The notes under the pieces were generated by a model. The model worked only from the letters and a program-made list of their open reading frames with translations. It had not been told where the DNA came from and ran no database searches. Source: CAYFXE01 sp964347035 (lineage in GTDB: Bacteria; Acidobacteriota; Aminicenantia; Aminicenantales; Aminicenantaceae). From it: a stretch of 64,000 nt of DNA. Made by a program: the position numbers and the translations under genes. Below are positions 15,965 through 24,736 of this stretch, piece by piece; the stretch's first letter is position 1; every line of letters begins with the position of its first letter. The DNA is taken from positions 59,460 to 123,459 of the forward strand of contig CAYFXE010000003.1 in assembly GCA_964347035.1 (NCBI GenBank), read 5' to 3'.

Positions 15965-18777
15965 TGTTCAGTCTCTTTATAAGATTTCTTAACAGTGTTT
16001 TTTTTGTCTAGATCCATCGGGATAAAAATGGTGAAGGTCGAACCTTTGTTTTCCTCGCTTTCGACAGCTAAGTGTCCTTCGTGTTCCTTGATAACAGCAT
16101 AACTTATGGAAAGACCAAGACCAGTTCCCTTACCCAATCCTTTGGTCGTGAAAAAAGGGTCAAATATATGAGGCAAATGCTGGTCTTTTATCCCTGTTCC
16201 TGTGTCCTCTATTCTGATGATTGCCTCATTATCCTTTTGATCGAGTTCGATTTTAAGGGTTCCTCCTTCGGGCATGGCATCAATGGCATTGAGGATGATG
16301 TTGATAAAAACTTGCTGGAGTCTTTCCCCTTGAGCCAAGATAGGACTGAGGGGAGACAGGTTCAGTTCAAGATCTATGTTCAGAGTTTTTAATTTATAAT
16401 CAATCAAAGAAATAATCTCCTGAAGGCTTTCTTTGAGGTTGACGTAATAGAAAGACGTCTCGGATGGATTTCGGGCGAAGTTCAGGAGATTTTTAATGAT
16501 GCGAGCCACTCTTTCAGTTTGCGCTTCGATTTTATCCAGAATTTGGCCATGTCCGGAAGCTGAGAGCTTTTTTTGAAGGATTTGAACATAGCTCGAAATT
16601 CCTGTGAGAGGTGTGTTGATCTCATGGGCTACTCCGGCTGAAAGGAGTCCGATAGAAGCTAGTTTTTCAGATGTCACCAGCTGTTGCTGAAGAGAAATTT
16701 TTTCTGTGATATCCTCGAAAACAATCACTGTTCCGTAGGGATTCAATTCATTATCGAGAAGTGGGGTTTTGGCGATGTCGAATATTTTTTTTCGTCCTGA
16801 TGGCATCTCGAGCGTGATCTCGCTCAGCAGACGAAAACCTTTCTGTGTGTCCGAGGGAAAGAGAGCTCTGAAATTTTTACTTCCCAAAATTTCTATCAGG
16901 TTTTTATCTATAACATCTTCTTTTTTCTTATCAAAGGTTTCCTCGAGCACACGATTCCAGCCAATGATCACACCTTTCTGATCAAGCACGGCCACTCCGA
17001 CGGTTAAGCTCTCGATGATGTTTTCACTATAATCCTTGAGCCTTCCCAGCTCCAATGCTCTCTCGCTGGCCTGGTTGTACAGATAAGCATTCTCCAGAGC
17101 TAAAGCCACGGGAGAAGAGATGGTTCGTAAAAGTTCCCAGTCCTCAGAGGTCAGGAAGGTGTTGTCGACTTTTTTCCCCATCCCCAGACATCCGATCAAT
17201 TTGTCCTCGACCTTGAGAGGCATGAAGTGGAAAAAGCCGAAGGTTGTCGCTTTGTTGGCTGAATAGAATGAGAGAGACTCTTTCTTCTTCAAATTTTGAT
17301 AAAGGTTCTCGTCGAAAGTAATGATGTTTCGAGAAAGCGGTACCTTTCCTTTAGATTTTAAGATCGTGAACGAATTTTTTTTGTTGTCTATCGGAAGGAG
17401 AAGAGCAATGGATTTGAGAGATAGAGCATTAGCAATGAGTTCCAGAAGCGATTGTGACAGTCTTTGGAGATTCCGTTCACGAGAGATCTCCTGACTTATT
17501 GAGAGAAGAGTTTTACGGTATTTGTAGCTTCGTTTGTAAAAGGCTCTATCGATGAGCGATTGGAAAAGCTTTTTAAGCGGAGTGAACAACGTGGCCCCGA
17601 GAATGATGGCCATGATTCCCAAAACGAGGGCGGTCGGTCTGTTCTCAGAAAAAATCTTTGTCTGTGAGCTGACGATAAAATAGACGATGGCGATGACGAC
17701 ATAAGATGAAATCAGGGTTAAGGCTTTCTTGAGGAGAACTTCAAAATCCATGATCTTGTAGCGAGAAATAGAGTAGGCGAACGTGAGAGGGATCAGGGCC
17801 TGAAGAATGACGGTGAGCTCAGCGGCCTTGGAGGGCAGGTGGCCGAAGATAAAAGGAACGATGTAGAAAAGGGTAAAGGGAATGATGCCAAAACCCAAGC
17901 CATAAGCAATCCATTTCAGTTGCTTCTTGATGATGAGGCTTGGAGGCTTAAGACTGCTTTGGAGGATAATTCCCATGGTGATGATAGAGAAGAGGGCAAA
18001 GTGGATAAGATCTAGTTTTTCTGAGGTTTTATACAATCGAAGGACGAGGAAATCCTCCATCCCTTTGAGAAAAGGCAGATGAAGCATAATTTTGGAAACG
18101 AGGAGCACGGCAGCCGGAACGTATAAGAAAAAAACAGAAGAGGGTTTTTCTTTGAGGGTTTTTTTTCTGTTGGGAAAGATGAGGAAAAAGTGAAGAAACA
18201 ACGGAGGGAAAAGACAAAAGGCGACTTTGTCTAACCAGTAGAACACACTGTCTAGTGTATTCATTTCTCCGGTTGGTGAGAAAATGTAGAAGGAGTAGAA
18301 TGTCAACGAAAGGAGATAAAAATAGATATAGGGCATGGAAAATGGTCTTTTCGAATTCAGGAAAACGATGATCCCGATGATCAGCGTGGTGAGACCAATA
18401 AGGGCCAGGTAGTAGTAGATAAGGCTGGCCCCTTTACGTGTTACGAAAAAAGAGGGAAAAATCAGCTCTCCCTCTCGATTGACTTGATAGGTGACTTTTT
18501 GATCGGAACTCCACGCCATCCAGAGATTCTTGGCTACATCTATCCGGTTTCCGACAGGGCTGTTGTTAATCGAGTAGAGAATGTCTCCCTTCTTGATTCC
18601 CGCGAGATAGGCGGGGCTATCGATCTCGACAGTCAATGCAACCAGGGCTCCGGATTTTTTCTGCCAGTACACGCCGTCTGTCGGTTCTTTCCATGTGATT
18701 TTCTTTGTGATATTCCAGATGCCCAGAACAAGGAAGATCAGAACGGGAAGAATAGCCAGAAAGATTTTTTTATTCAT
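15961..18777 (-). CDS. membrane sensor histidine kinase with PDZ, GAF and PAS domains
   Basis: This 938-residue protein begins with one membrane helix. A PDZ-like domain follows at about 36-110 (AYLAGIKKGDILYSINNSPV), then about seven to eight membrane helices to about 400, a GAF-like domain, a PAS domain (VGVAVLDQKGVIIGWNRVLE), a HisKA domain with the phospho-histidine in LSAGVAHEINTPLTGISSYV (about residue 720), and an intact HATPase domain (NAIDAMPEGG, DTGTGI, GKGTGLGLSI). It phosphorylates the downstream response regulator, whose gene it overlaps. The extracytoplasmic PDZ next to the pilus/secretion genes suggests sensing of envelope or unfolded-peptide signals, as in PilS-like or DegS-like logic, but the ligand is unknown. 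Confidence 0.93.
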   Translation of the reverse strand: MNKKIFLAILPVLIFLVLGIWNITKKITWKEPTDGVYWQKKSGALVALTVEIDSPAYLAGIKKGDILYSINNSPVGNRIDVAKNLWMAWSSDQKVTYQVNREGELIFPSFFVTRKGASLIYYYLALIGLTTLIIGIIVFLNSKRPFSMPYIYFYLLSLTFYSFYIFSPTGEMNTLDSVFYWLDKVAFCLFPPLFLHFFLIFPNRKKTLKEKPSSVFFLYVPAAVLLVSKIMLHLPFLKGMEDFLVLRLYKTSEKLDLIHFALFSIITMGIILQSSLKPPSLIIKKQLKWIAYGLGFGIIPFTLFYIVPFIFGHLPSKAAELTVILQALIPLTFAYSISRYKIMDFEVLLKKALTLISSYVVIAIVYFIVSSQTKIFSENRPTALVLGIMAIILGATLFTPLKKLFQSLIDRAFYKRSYKYRKTLLSISQEISRERNLQRLSQSLLELIANALSLKSIALLLPIDNKKNSFTILKSKGKVPLSRNIITFDENLYQNLKKKESLSFYSANKATTFGFFHFMPLKVEDKLIGCLGMGKKVDNTFLTSEDWELLRTISSPVALALENAYLYNQASERALELGRLKDYSENIIESLTVGVAVLDQKGVIIGWNRVLEETFDKKKEDVIDKNLIEILGSKNFRALFPSDTQKGFRLLSEITLEMPSGRKKIFDIAKTPLLDNELNPYGTVIVFEDITEKISLQQQLVTSEKLASIGLLSAGVAHEINTPLTGISSYVQILQKKLSASGHGQILDKIEAQTERVARIIKNLLNFARNPSETSFYYVNLKESLQEIISLIDYKLKTLNIDLELNLSPLSPILAQGERLQQVFINIILNAIDAMPEGGTLKIELDQKDNEAIIRIEDTGTGIKDQHLPHIFDPFFTTKGLGKGTGLGLSISYAVIKEHEGHLAVESEENKGSTFTIFIPMDLDKKNTVKKSYKETEQ

Positions 18778-18843
18778 CGTGATTGATTTTTTCCGAAGAA
18801 TCCAAAAAATTGAATCATGACTATAAAAAAATTTAATGGAGAA

Positions 18844-19119
18844 TTACTCTAATATATGCCCCTCCCCAGCTCTTATGGCCCATTTGATGCTCGATTGCTT
18901 AAGGAGTTTTTTCAAAAAGAGATCTTCCTTTAATCCCAGAGGCTTGGTATCACGTGATAGGAATGTGCTCATGTAGTCGTATTTCGGTTTTTTCACACTC
19001 TGGGGGTGAGGTGATCTGGCCAGCATGAGTCTTGAGCTTGGTTCTTTCTCTTGCTGGAAGGTATGGAGAAGGGAGACGAGGAGGAAGGCTAAAATAATGG
19101 TGAAAATCTTGGTTTTCAT
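18844..19119 (-). CDS. small exported protein of unknown function
   Basis: A 91-residue product with a hydrophobic signal-like N-terminus (MKTKIFTIILAFLLVSLLHT) followed by a basic, proline- and lysine-containing mature part with no recognised domain. It lies 66 bases upstream of the kinase gene on the same strand, so it could be its first operon partner. The overlapping ORF in another frame looks like a shadow. I do not recognise a family; whether it is a real gene rests on the signal peptide and placement. Confidence 0.5.
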   Translation of the reverse strand: MKTKIFTIILAFLLVSLLHTFQQEKEPSSRLMLARSPHPQSVKKPKYDYMSTFLSRDTKPLGLKEDLFLKKLLKQSSIKWAIRAGEGHILE

Positions 19120-19159
19120 TACTTAAAAACATAAAACTTTCCTGGTTTTTTGTCAATAT

Positions 19160-19222
19160 CAGTTCAGTTGTCAGAATAAAAGAAAATCTTTCTTTAAATG
19201 ATAACTGATAACTGGGAACTGA
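19160..19222. repeat. imperfect inverted repeat with ATAACTG units
   Basis: CAGTTGTCAG (19165-19174) pairs with CTGATAACTG (19205-19214) with one mismatch; further AACTG units follow. It resembles the short inverted-repeat elements at 38781 and 54586 in style but is not identical. Confidence 0.35.
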
Positions 19223-19299
19223 AGAAAAAATTCAAACAATTTTGTGTTGAATAGACTAAATAGTATAGGGGATAGGGTTGTAGGTGAACTCTGTGTGAT

Positions 19300-19328
19300 T
19301 TGACAAAATATAGAGTATAACCTAATAT
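19300..19328 (+). promoter_or_regulatory. possible promoter of the secretion/pilus operon
   Basis: A perfect TTGACA (19300-19305) is followed after 17 bases by TAATAT, a four-of-six -10. The GspF-like gene starts at 19366. Confidence 0.4.
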
Positions 19329-19365
19329 GATTCCTAGATAACCTACAGGAAACAAAGGATAAACA

Positions 19366-20574
19366 GTGCCTCATTTCATCTGTCGATTAGCCAAAGAAGA
19401 CGGTATTTCCTTTTTACAGTCTTATTTTGCTCCTTCCCCCCGAGAGTGTCGAGTTCATTTTGAATCGGAGGGGCTGTGCGTCCTTTCTGTCAAGAGGGAT
19501 TGGCGAAAATTCAAAGCTCCTCTCATCCCTTTTGAGAGAAAGATCAAGGACAGAGACTTCATCATGTTCAACCAGGAGTTTGTGGCTCTGATCAAGGCGG
19601 GCTATCCTATACTCAAGAGCATCGAAATCATTGTCAGCCGAGTCAAAAATCTCCATTTGAAAGAAATATTGATGAAGGTCGAGAGCGAAATCCGAGGAGG
19701 CAAGTCGATCTCAGAAGCCTTCAGTCCTTACAGAAAAGTCTTCTCCAACGTTTATATCGCAGCTCTCATGGCTGGAGAGCGAAGCGGGAATCTCGCTGAT
19801 ACCATCACCCGTTATGTCGATTATGCGCGGATTATTGCCAGGACAAAATCCCGAATACGATCGGCCTTGAGTTATCCCACTCTGCTTCTCTTCTTTTCTT
19901 TGCTTCTGCTGTTTATTCTGCTCAATTTCGTCCTTCCTCGTTTTTCTGATTTCTATGCGGACTTCGAAGCTCAACTCCCTGGAATAACCCAGACTTTGAT
20001 GTCCATTTCCTTGGCTGTGAGGAGCAACATCTGGATTCTCACTGGCTTTGTTTTCTTGATTATTTTGATATCTTTCCGGATTCGCAAGAACGAAAAAGCG
20101 CTCGTCCTTATTGACAGAGCCAAGTTAAAGATTCCTTACGGAGGTGCTATTTGGCTCGAATCATCCATTTCGCTCTTTTGTCGAACGCTGAGCCTTCTTC
20201 TCGAAGGAGGAATCTCGCTTCTCGCTTCTGTAGGAGTGGCGCGCCAAGCGGTCCCGAATAAATGTCTTGGACAAATGCTGGACAGGCTCCCCGAGGATAT
20301 CAAGAATGGAGAGAGCTTATCGGAGTCGCTGACACATTCAGGATTCTTTCCCCTGCTCGCTCTCGATATGATTCGTATTGGAGAAACCTCAGCCAACTTG
20401 GAGGGGATGTTGATTGATGTCGCCGATGTCTACGATGAAAGAATTCAATCCAAAATCAATACGTTTGTTTCGCTTGTGGAGCCGATTATCATTATTTTCA
20501 TGGGTCTGGTTGTGGCCGGCATGCTCCTCTCGGTTTATCTCCCGATTTTTAATATAATAAAAGTAGCAAGATAA
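19366..20574 (+). CDS. gspF: type II secretion / type IV pilus inner-membrane protein GspF/PilC
   Basis: The 402-residue protein has two GspF domains, each with the family pattern. The first has FMFNQEFVALIKAGYPILKS and the second has SLFCRTLSLLLEGGISLLAS. Membrane helices lie near residues 170-200, 220-245 and at the C-terminus (IIIIFMGLVVAGMLLSVYLP). GspF/PilC is the platform protein that couples the ATPase to pseudopilus assembly. The start is GTG at 19366 with AAAGGAT just upstream. Its stop overlaps the GspE start (ATAATGA), as first gene of a tightly packed operon running to 26877. Confidence 0.93.
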   Translation: MPHFICRLAKEDGISFLQSYFAPSPRECRVHFESEGLCVLSVKRDWRKFKAPLIPFERKIKDRDFIMFNQEFVALIKAGYPILKSIEIIVSRVKNLHLKEILMKVESEIRGGKSISEAFSPYRKVFSNVYIAALMAGERSGNLADTITRYVDYARIIARTKSRIRSALSYPTLLLFFSLLLLFILLNFVLPRFSDFYADFEAQLPGITQTLMSISLAVRSNIWILTGFVFLIILISFRIRKNEKALVLIDRAKLKIPYGGAIWLESSISLFCRTLSLLLEGGISLLASVGVARQAVPNKCLGQMLDRLPEDIKNGESLSESLTHSGFFPLLALDMIRIGETSANLEGMLIDVADVYDERIQSKINTFVSLVEPIIIIFMGLVVAGMLLSVYLPIFNIIKVAR

Positions 20575-22193
20575 TGAGCAAATCAAAGAAAGAAGAACTG
20601 GAAAAAACCATCCTCTCTGAAGAAAAGGAGACTCAGAAAATCGCAGAGAGATACCATGTGCCTTATATCGATCTCTCTTCCTACACGTTGAGCCGTGATT
20701 TGGTTCAGTCTTTTCCGGTGGAGTTTCTTTACCGGTCGAATTTCATCCCGATTGAAGAAAACGAGAATATCGTCAAGATCGCCATCTCTGATCCCTCTGA
20801 TATCAAGACCATAGATGCTATTGAGTCCTATTTGGGGAAGAAAGTCCAGGTTTTTGCGGCCTCGAAGAGGGCGATTCATGAAGCCTTGAGGAAGAGCGAG
20901 ACGGCCCTTCAAGTGCTCCGCGAAGCCACAGAAGGGTTTATTACTCAAGTTGTTGAAAAAGAGGGAGTCGAACAGGAGGAGGTCATCTCTGTCGAAAAAC
21001 TGGCTGATCAAGATGGATCTATCATTAAACTGGTCAACTCTATAATTTTTACAGCGGTGCAGAAGAGAGCCAGTGATGTCCACATCGAGTCCAAAGAGGA
21101 GGGCGTGACCATCAAATACCGCATCGATGGGGTTTTAAGCGAAGCCATGGAGCCGATCGACAAGAAATTTCAATCACCGATCATCTCTAGAGTCAAAGTC
21201 ATGTCCGACTTGGATATCGCCGAACGACGAGTCCCTCAGGATGGGAGATTTCGTCTGAAGATCAAGGACAAGACGATCGATTTTCGAGTCTCCATCATGC
21301 CCAGCATCTACGGAGAGGATGCTGTGATCCGGATCCTGGATAAAGAAATGATTACCGAGGCCATTTCGGAATTGAGGATGGACCTGCTCGGTTTTTCAGA
21401 TGAAGTGCTAGCCAAGTTCCGGAAGTACATCGTCCAACCCTACGGAATGGTTCTGGTGACCGGGCCCACGGGGAGCGGAAAAACCACAACCCTGTATGCG
21501 GCCCTGACAGAGATCAAAGCTCCAGAGGATAAAATCGTCACCATCGAAGATCCGGTGGAATACCAGATAGATGGAATCACCCAGATTCCTGTCAACGAGA
21601 AGAAGGGGCTCACGTTTGCCCGGGGATTACGCTCCATTTTAAGACATGATCCAGATAAGATCATGGTCGGTGAGATCAGAGATCCCGAGACAGCTCAGAT
21701 CGCCATCCAATCGGCCCTGACCGGACATCTGGTTTTTACCACGGTTCATGCCAACAATGTGTTCGATGTCATCGGACGGTTTCTTCATATGCAGGTAGAT
21801 CCTTACAGCTTTATTTCTGCGCTGAATTGTATCTTGGCCCAGCGTCTGGTGAGGGTGCTTTGTCCGCATTGTAAGATAGGTCATAAATACGACAATGACA
21901 TGTTGCTAGAATCTGGACTTGACCCGAAAATTTACAGAGACAAAGTGTTTTGCGAAGCCAAAGAATGTCCTGAGTGCAGTTACACTGGGTACCGGGGGAG
22001 AACAGCCATTGCTGAGCTGCTGGAGCTATCGGATGAAATCCGAGAGATGATATTAGATAAGAAGCCACTCTCCGAAGTTAGGAAGAGAGCCAAGGTCGAA
22101 GGAATGGTCTTCCTCAGAGAAGTCGGGATAGAGAAAGTTCTCAAAGGAATCACTAGCCTGAGGGAATTGAACAAGGTGACTTTTGTCGAATAA
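20574..22193 (+). CDS. gspE: type II secretion / pilus assembly ATPase GspE/PilB
   Basis: This 539-residue cytoplasmic ATPase has an N-terminal MshEN-like domain (YHVPYIDLSSYTLSRDLVQS) and the core ATPase: Walker A GPTGSGKT (297-304), Asp box around TIEDPVEYQIDGITQI, Walker B IMVGEIRDPETA and His box GHLVFTTVHANN. A zinc-binding CPHC and CPECSYTGYRGR pair is at the end. These are all hallmarks of the assembly ATPase that drives pseudopilus growth. No PilT retraction ATPase is in the window. It overlaps gspF by one base. Confidence 0.95.
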   Translation: MSKSKKEELEKTILSEEKETQKIAERYHVPYIDLSSYTLSRDLVQSFPVEFLYRSNFIPIEENENIVKIAISDPSDIKTIDAIESYLGKKVQVFAASKRAIHEALRKSETALQVLREATEGFITQVVEKEGVEQEEVISVEKLADQDGSIIKLVNSIIFTAVQKRASDVHIESKEEGVTIKYRIDGVLSEAMEPIDKKFQSPIISRVKVMSDLDIAERRVPQDGRFRLKIKDKTIDFRVSIMPSIYGEDAVIRILDKEMITEAISELRMDLLGFSDEVLAKFRKYIVQPYGMVLVTGPTGSGKTTTLYAALTEIKAPEDKIVTIEDPVEYQIDGITQIPVNEKKGLTFARGLRSILRHDPDKIMVGEIRDPETAQIAIQSALTGHLVFTTVHANNVFDVIGRFLHMQVDPYSFISALNCILAQRLVRVLCPHCKIGHKYDNDMLLESGLDPKIYRDKVFCEAKECPECSYTGYRGRTAIAELLELSDEIREMILDKKPLSEVRKRAKVEGMVFLREVGIEKVLKGITSLRELNKVTFVE

Positions 22194-22200
22194 GAGGACG

Positions 22201-23142
22201 ATGCCTTCTTCAAGTCTTACGGATCGTATCATCGAATATTTCATCAAGCCTCCTCAGATTCATTCCGCATTTTATTTTACCGTGAGGTATATAGCTGGAA
22301 TCCACTTTTCACCGAAAGACAGGCAGGTGAGAAATTATTTCTTTCTTCCTCTGGACGAAGGCGCGATTGAGCCTTCTTTTACGAGAATGAATATCAACAA
22401 CATGCCGTCGGTCGAGGAAAGGTTGAAGGAGGGAATCGAGAAACTTCAGCTATCGGAGAAAAAAACAACCTGCCTCATTCCTGAATTGTCCTTGAAAGCC
22501 TTCGTACTTTCCTTTGATTCTCTCCCGTCCTTTGCGGAGGAAAAAGAGAAAATCATCCGCTTCCGCATCAAAAGACAGATGGGTTTTTATCCAGAGGATG
22601 CCCGTTTATCTTTCCAGGAAATTGAATCCGATAAGGGGAAAAAAATTCTGGTGTCCCTGGCCAAAGATTCGGTCATCAAAGAGTATGAAAGCTGTCTGAA
22701 TCGGCAGGGTTTGAAGGTGAGAGCTTTAGGCTCGCCTGTTCTCGGTTTGTATAATGTCCTCAACAGCCAGGAGGAGGACTTTCTCCTGATAAACGTCGAG
22801 AAAGAATCGCTCAGCCTGGTAGCAGTTGTCAATTCTGAAATCAGCCTCTACCGCCAGAAGCCTTTTGCACTGGACACCAAAGCTGAGCTGTCAACAGCCC
22901 ATCAGGTTGAAAACATCATGACCGAAGTGGACAATACAGCCCATTTTCTAGAAGATACGGAGAAGACAAAAATTCGCACTCTGTATGTAAGACTCGGCTT
23001 TTTGAGCGCTGATGAGGAAATGTATACCCAGCTGGAGGATCAATTGCCCTTTTCCTTGAAAAGAATTGACGTGTCTCAGGTTGAAAGACTCAACGCCAAG
23101 GAGAGAGAAATTCTCTCTCCGCTTATCGGACACATCCTATGA
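22201..23142 (+). CDS. PilM/GspL-like actin-fold assembly protein
   Basis: From ATG 22201 the product is 313 residues. It resembles the PilM/GspL cytoplasmic actin-like domain: RFRIKRQMGFYPEDARLSFQ and the later phosphate-like loop regions, although the family motifs are weak. Position between GspE and a PilN-like gene is the best evidence. An alternative TTG at 22183, inside the gspE end and also preceded by a purine-rich site, would add six residues. PilM anchors PilN at the inner membrane. It overlaps the next gene by four bases. Confidence 0.72.
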   Translation: MPSSSLTDRIIEYFIKPPQIHSAFYFTVRYIAGIHFSPKDRQVRNYFFLPLDEGAIEPSFTRMNINNMPSVEERLKEGIEKLQLSEKKTTCLIPELSLKAFVLSFDSLPSFAEEKEKIIRFRIKRQMGFYPEDARLSFQEIESDKGKKILVSLAKDSVIKEYESCLNRQGLKVRALGSPVLGLYNVLNSQEEDFLLINVEKESLSLVAVVNSEISLYRQKPFALDTKAELSTAHQVENIMTEVDNTAHFLEDTEKTKIRTLYVRLGFLSADEEMYTQLEDQLPFSLKRIDVSQVERLNAKEREILSPLIGHIL

Positions 23143-23705
23143 TCAATCAAAAACGCATCAATCTAAATTTGGCTTCTCATCCGTTAAGAAACAAGAAATT
23201 TTTCTTCCTGATTTGCTTTTTGCTCTGTCTTGTCTTTGTCCTCATATCAACCCTAGGGGGCGTGGTTTATTTTTCGTATAAGGATAAAGCCGGAAGCATC
23301 CGAACCACACTTGCCGAGATCGATCAATCCAAACAACGCATCCAGACCGAGGAAATTAAGTATTCTGCCGATATCCGCAAGGCAACTCAAGAATACCAGG
23401 CAACTGTAGAGATGTTAAACAGACTAATCTTCAGAAAAAGCTTTTCTTGGGTCGATTTTCTGACGTGCTTAGAAGATTCGCTTCCTGATTCTAGTTATAT
23501 CACTTCTTTAGCCCCTACGCTGACTGAAGATTTACAGGTGAAAGTGCGGATTGAGGTCATATCCCGTAACCTAGATGACTTGTTGAAACTCGTCAACAAT
23601 TTAAAGGCCTTAAAATTTAAAGACATCCGCGTCTTGAATGAAGCCAGCAATGAGCGTGGTTTTTTGCGCTCGGAGATTGCTTTGACCTATGAAAAAACTC
23701 TTTAA
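23139..23705 (+). CDS. PilN/GspL-C-like inner-membrane protein
   Basis: The 188-residue protein starts with INLNLASHPLRNKKFFFL, the PilN-type cytoplasmic motif that binds PilM. One membrane helix (about residues 20-45) and a coiled-coil plus ferredoxin-like periplasmic domain with the fimbrial-assembly pattern WVDFLTCLEDSLPDSSYITS follow. PilN forms the inner-membrane alignment ring with PilO. It overlaps both neighbours by a few bases (four at its start, seventeen at its end). Confidence 0.8.
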   Translation: MINQKRINLNLASHPLRNKKFFFLICFLLCLVFVLISTLGGVVYFSYKDKAGSIRTTLAEIDQSKQRIQTEEIKYSADIRKATQEYQATVEMLNRLIFRKSFSWVDFLTCLEDSLPDSSYITSLAPTLTEDLQVKVRIEVISRNLDDLLKLVNNLKALKFKDIRVLNEASNERGFLRSEIALTYEKTL

Positions 23706-24249
23706 TATCCTGGAACAAAAAGAGAGAAGAATCATACTTCTGCTCTGCCTGCTGCTTGTTTTGCCTCTTGGCTTCTTCTTGTTTGTTGCTCGAGGGGAGA
23801 GGAGTGGCTATTTTCAAAGTCTTGAATCATTATCTATTAATCAAAAAAATTTCAAGACATTAACTTCTGAGCAAGATCAGAAGGAAGAGGAGTGGTTGAA
23901 ATGGCAGGAGGCAAAACAGGATATCGTCGACATTAGGGAGAATTACTACTACAAAGATAATGATGTGTTTAAACAAATCAGAGTGGATCTTCGTGAGATT
24001 TTTAAAAAGGCGGCCATCCGAGTGTCGCGACTCAAGTATGATTATGCCGAGTTGAAAAAAGGGAGCGTGAAAAAAGTCATCGTGATTTTCGAGCTGAGAG
24101 GAGCTTATTTTTCCCTAAAAAAATTCATGAATCTCGTCGAGAATTTCCCAAAGTTCTTGATTATCGAAAAGATTGATTTTCTCAACATCGAATCCGAAAG
24201 CGGGGTGCTTGAGTTAAGAATCTCAATGGCAGGGTATTATGAAAGTTAA
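23689..24249 (+). CDS. PilO/GspM-like inner-membrane protein
   Basis: A 186-residue product with one N-terminal membrane helix (IILLLCLLLVLPLGFFLFVA), a coiled-coil stretch and a small alpha/beta periplasmic domain ending in FLIIEKIDFLNIESESGVLE, the usual PilO/GspM layout. Identification rests on size, topology and operon position rather than on unique motifs. It overlaps the PilN-like gene by 17 bases and the next gene by 11. Confidence 0.72.
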   Translation: MKKLFNILEQKERRIILLLCLLLVLPLGFFLFVARGERSGYFQSLESLSINQKNFKTLTSEQDQKEEEWLKWQEAKQDIVDIRENYYYKDNDVFKQIRVDLREIFKKAAIRVSRLKYDYAELKKGSVKKVIVIFELRGAYFSLKKFMNLVENFPKFLIIEKIDFLNIESESGVLELRISMAGYYES

Positions 24250-24736
24250 GAGAGGAATGATCATCGGCCTGATTCTTTTTTTACCTGTGGTCTTCTGCCT
24301 GGCTGGTTTAGAGGAGAAGAACTCCGACGAAAAGCCAGAGATAAAAGCAAAGAAAAGTCTAATCAGGAAGGATCTGCTGACGATCAAAAAGGACACGCCG
24401 CAGCGGCCTCGAAGAAACATCTTCTCGCCTCGAAGCGGGGGAGTCAGCGAGGAAGATGTGGCTGACCTTATATCTTCCCGTGATATTGAGGAACAAGAAT
24501 CCTCAGCCGAAGAAGGAACTCCTTTCTATACCATGAGTTTAAGATACATTGGATACATCGATACCGGAGAGAGAATTGTGGCCCTGATTATTTATGAGGG
24601 GGAAGCAATGGCTGTCGAGGAGGGCGAGATGATCAGCGAGCAGTTCAAAGTCGGGAAAGTGACTCGGGATAAATTGGACATCATCGGTCCTGGGGAAGAA
24701 ATAAAGGAGTTTTCGTTAGAAGGAGAGTCAGGATGA
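24239..24736 (+). CDS. PilP/GspC-like periplasmic protein
   Basis: This 165-residue exported protein has a signal/anchor segment (MIIGLILFLPVVFCLAGL), a charged low-complexity linker, then a compact beta domain with YTMSLRYIGYIDTGERIVAL and a following EGEMISEQFKVGKV turn. That is the homology-region pattern of PilP and GspC, which link the inner-membrane ring to the secretin. It is in the expected place directly before the secretin gene, overlapping it by four bases. Confidence 0.7.
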   Translation: MKVKRGMIIGLILFLPVVFCLAGLEEKNSDEKPEIKAKKSLIRKDLLTIKKDTPQRPRRNIFSPRSGGVSEEDVADLISSRDIEEQESSAEEGTPFYTMSLRYIGYIDTGERIVALIIYEGEAMAVEEGEMISEQFKVGKVTRDKLDIIGPGEEIKEFSLEGESG

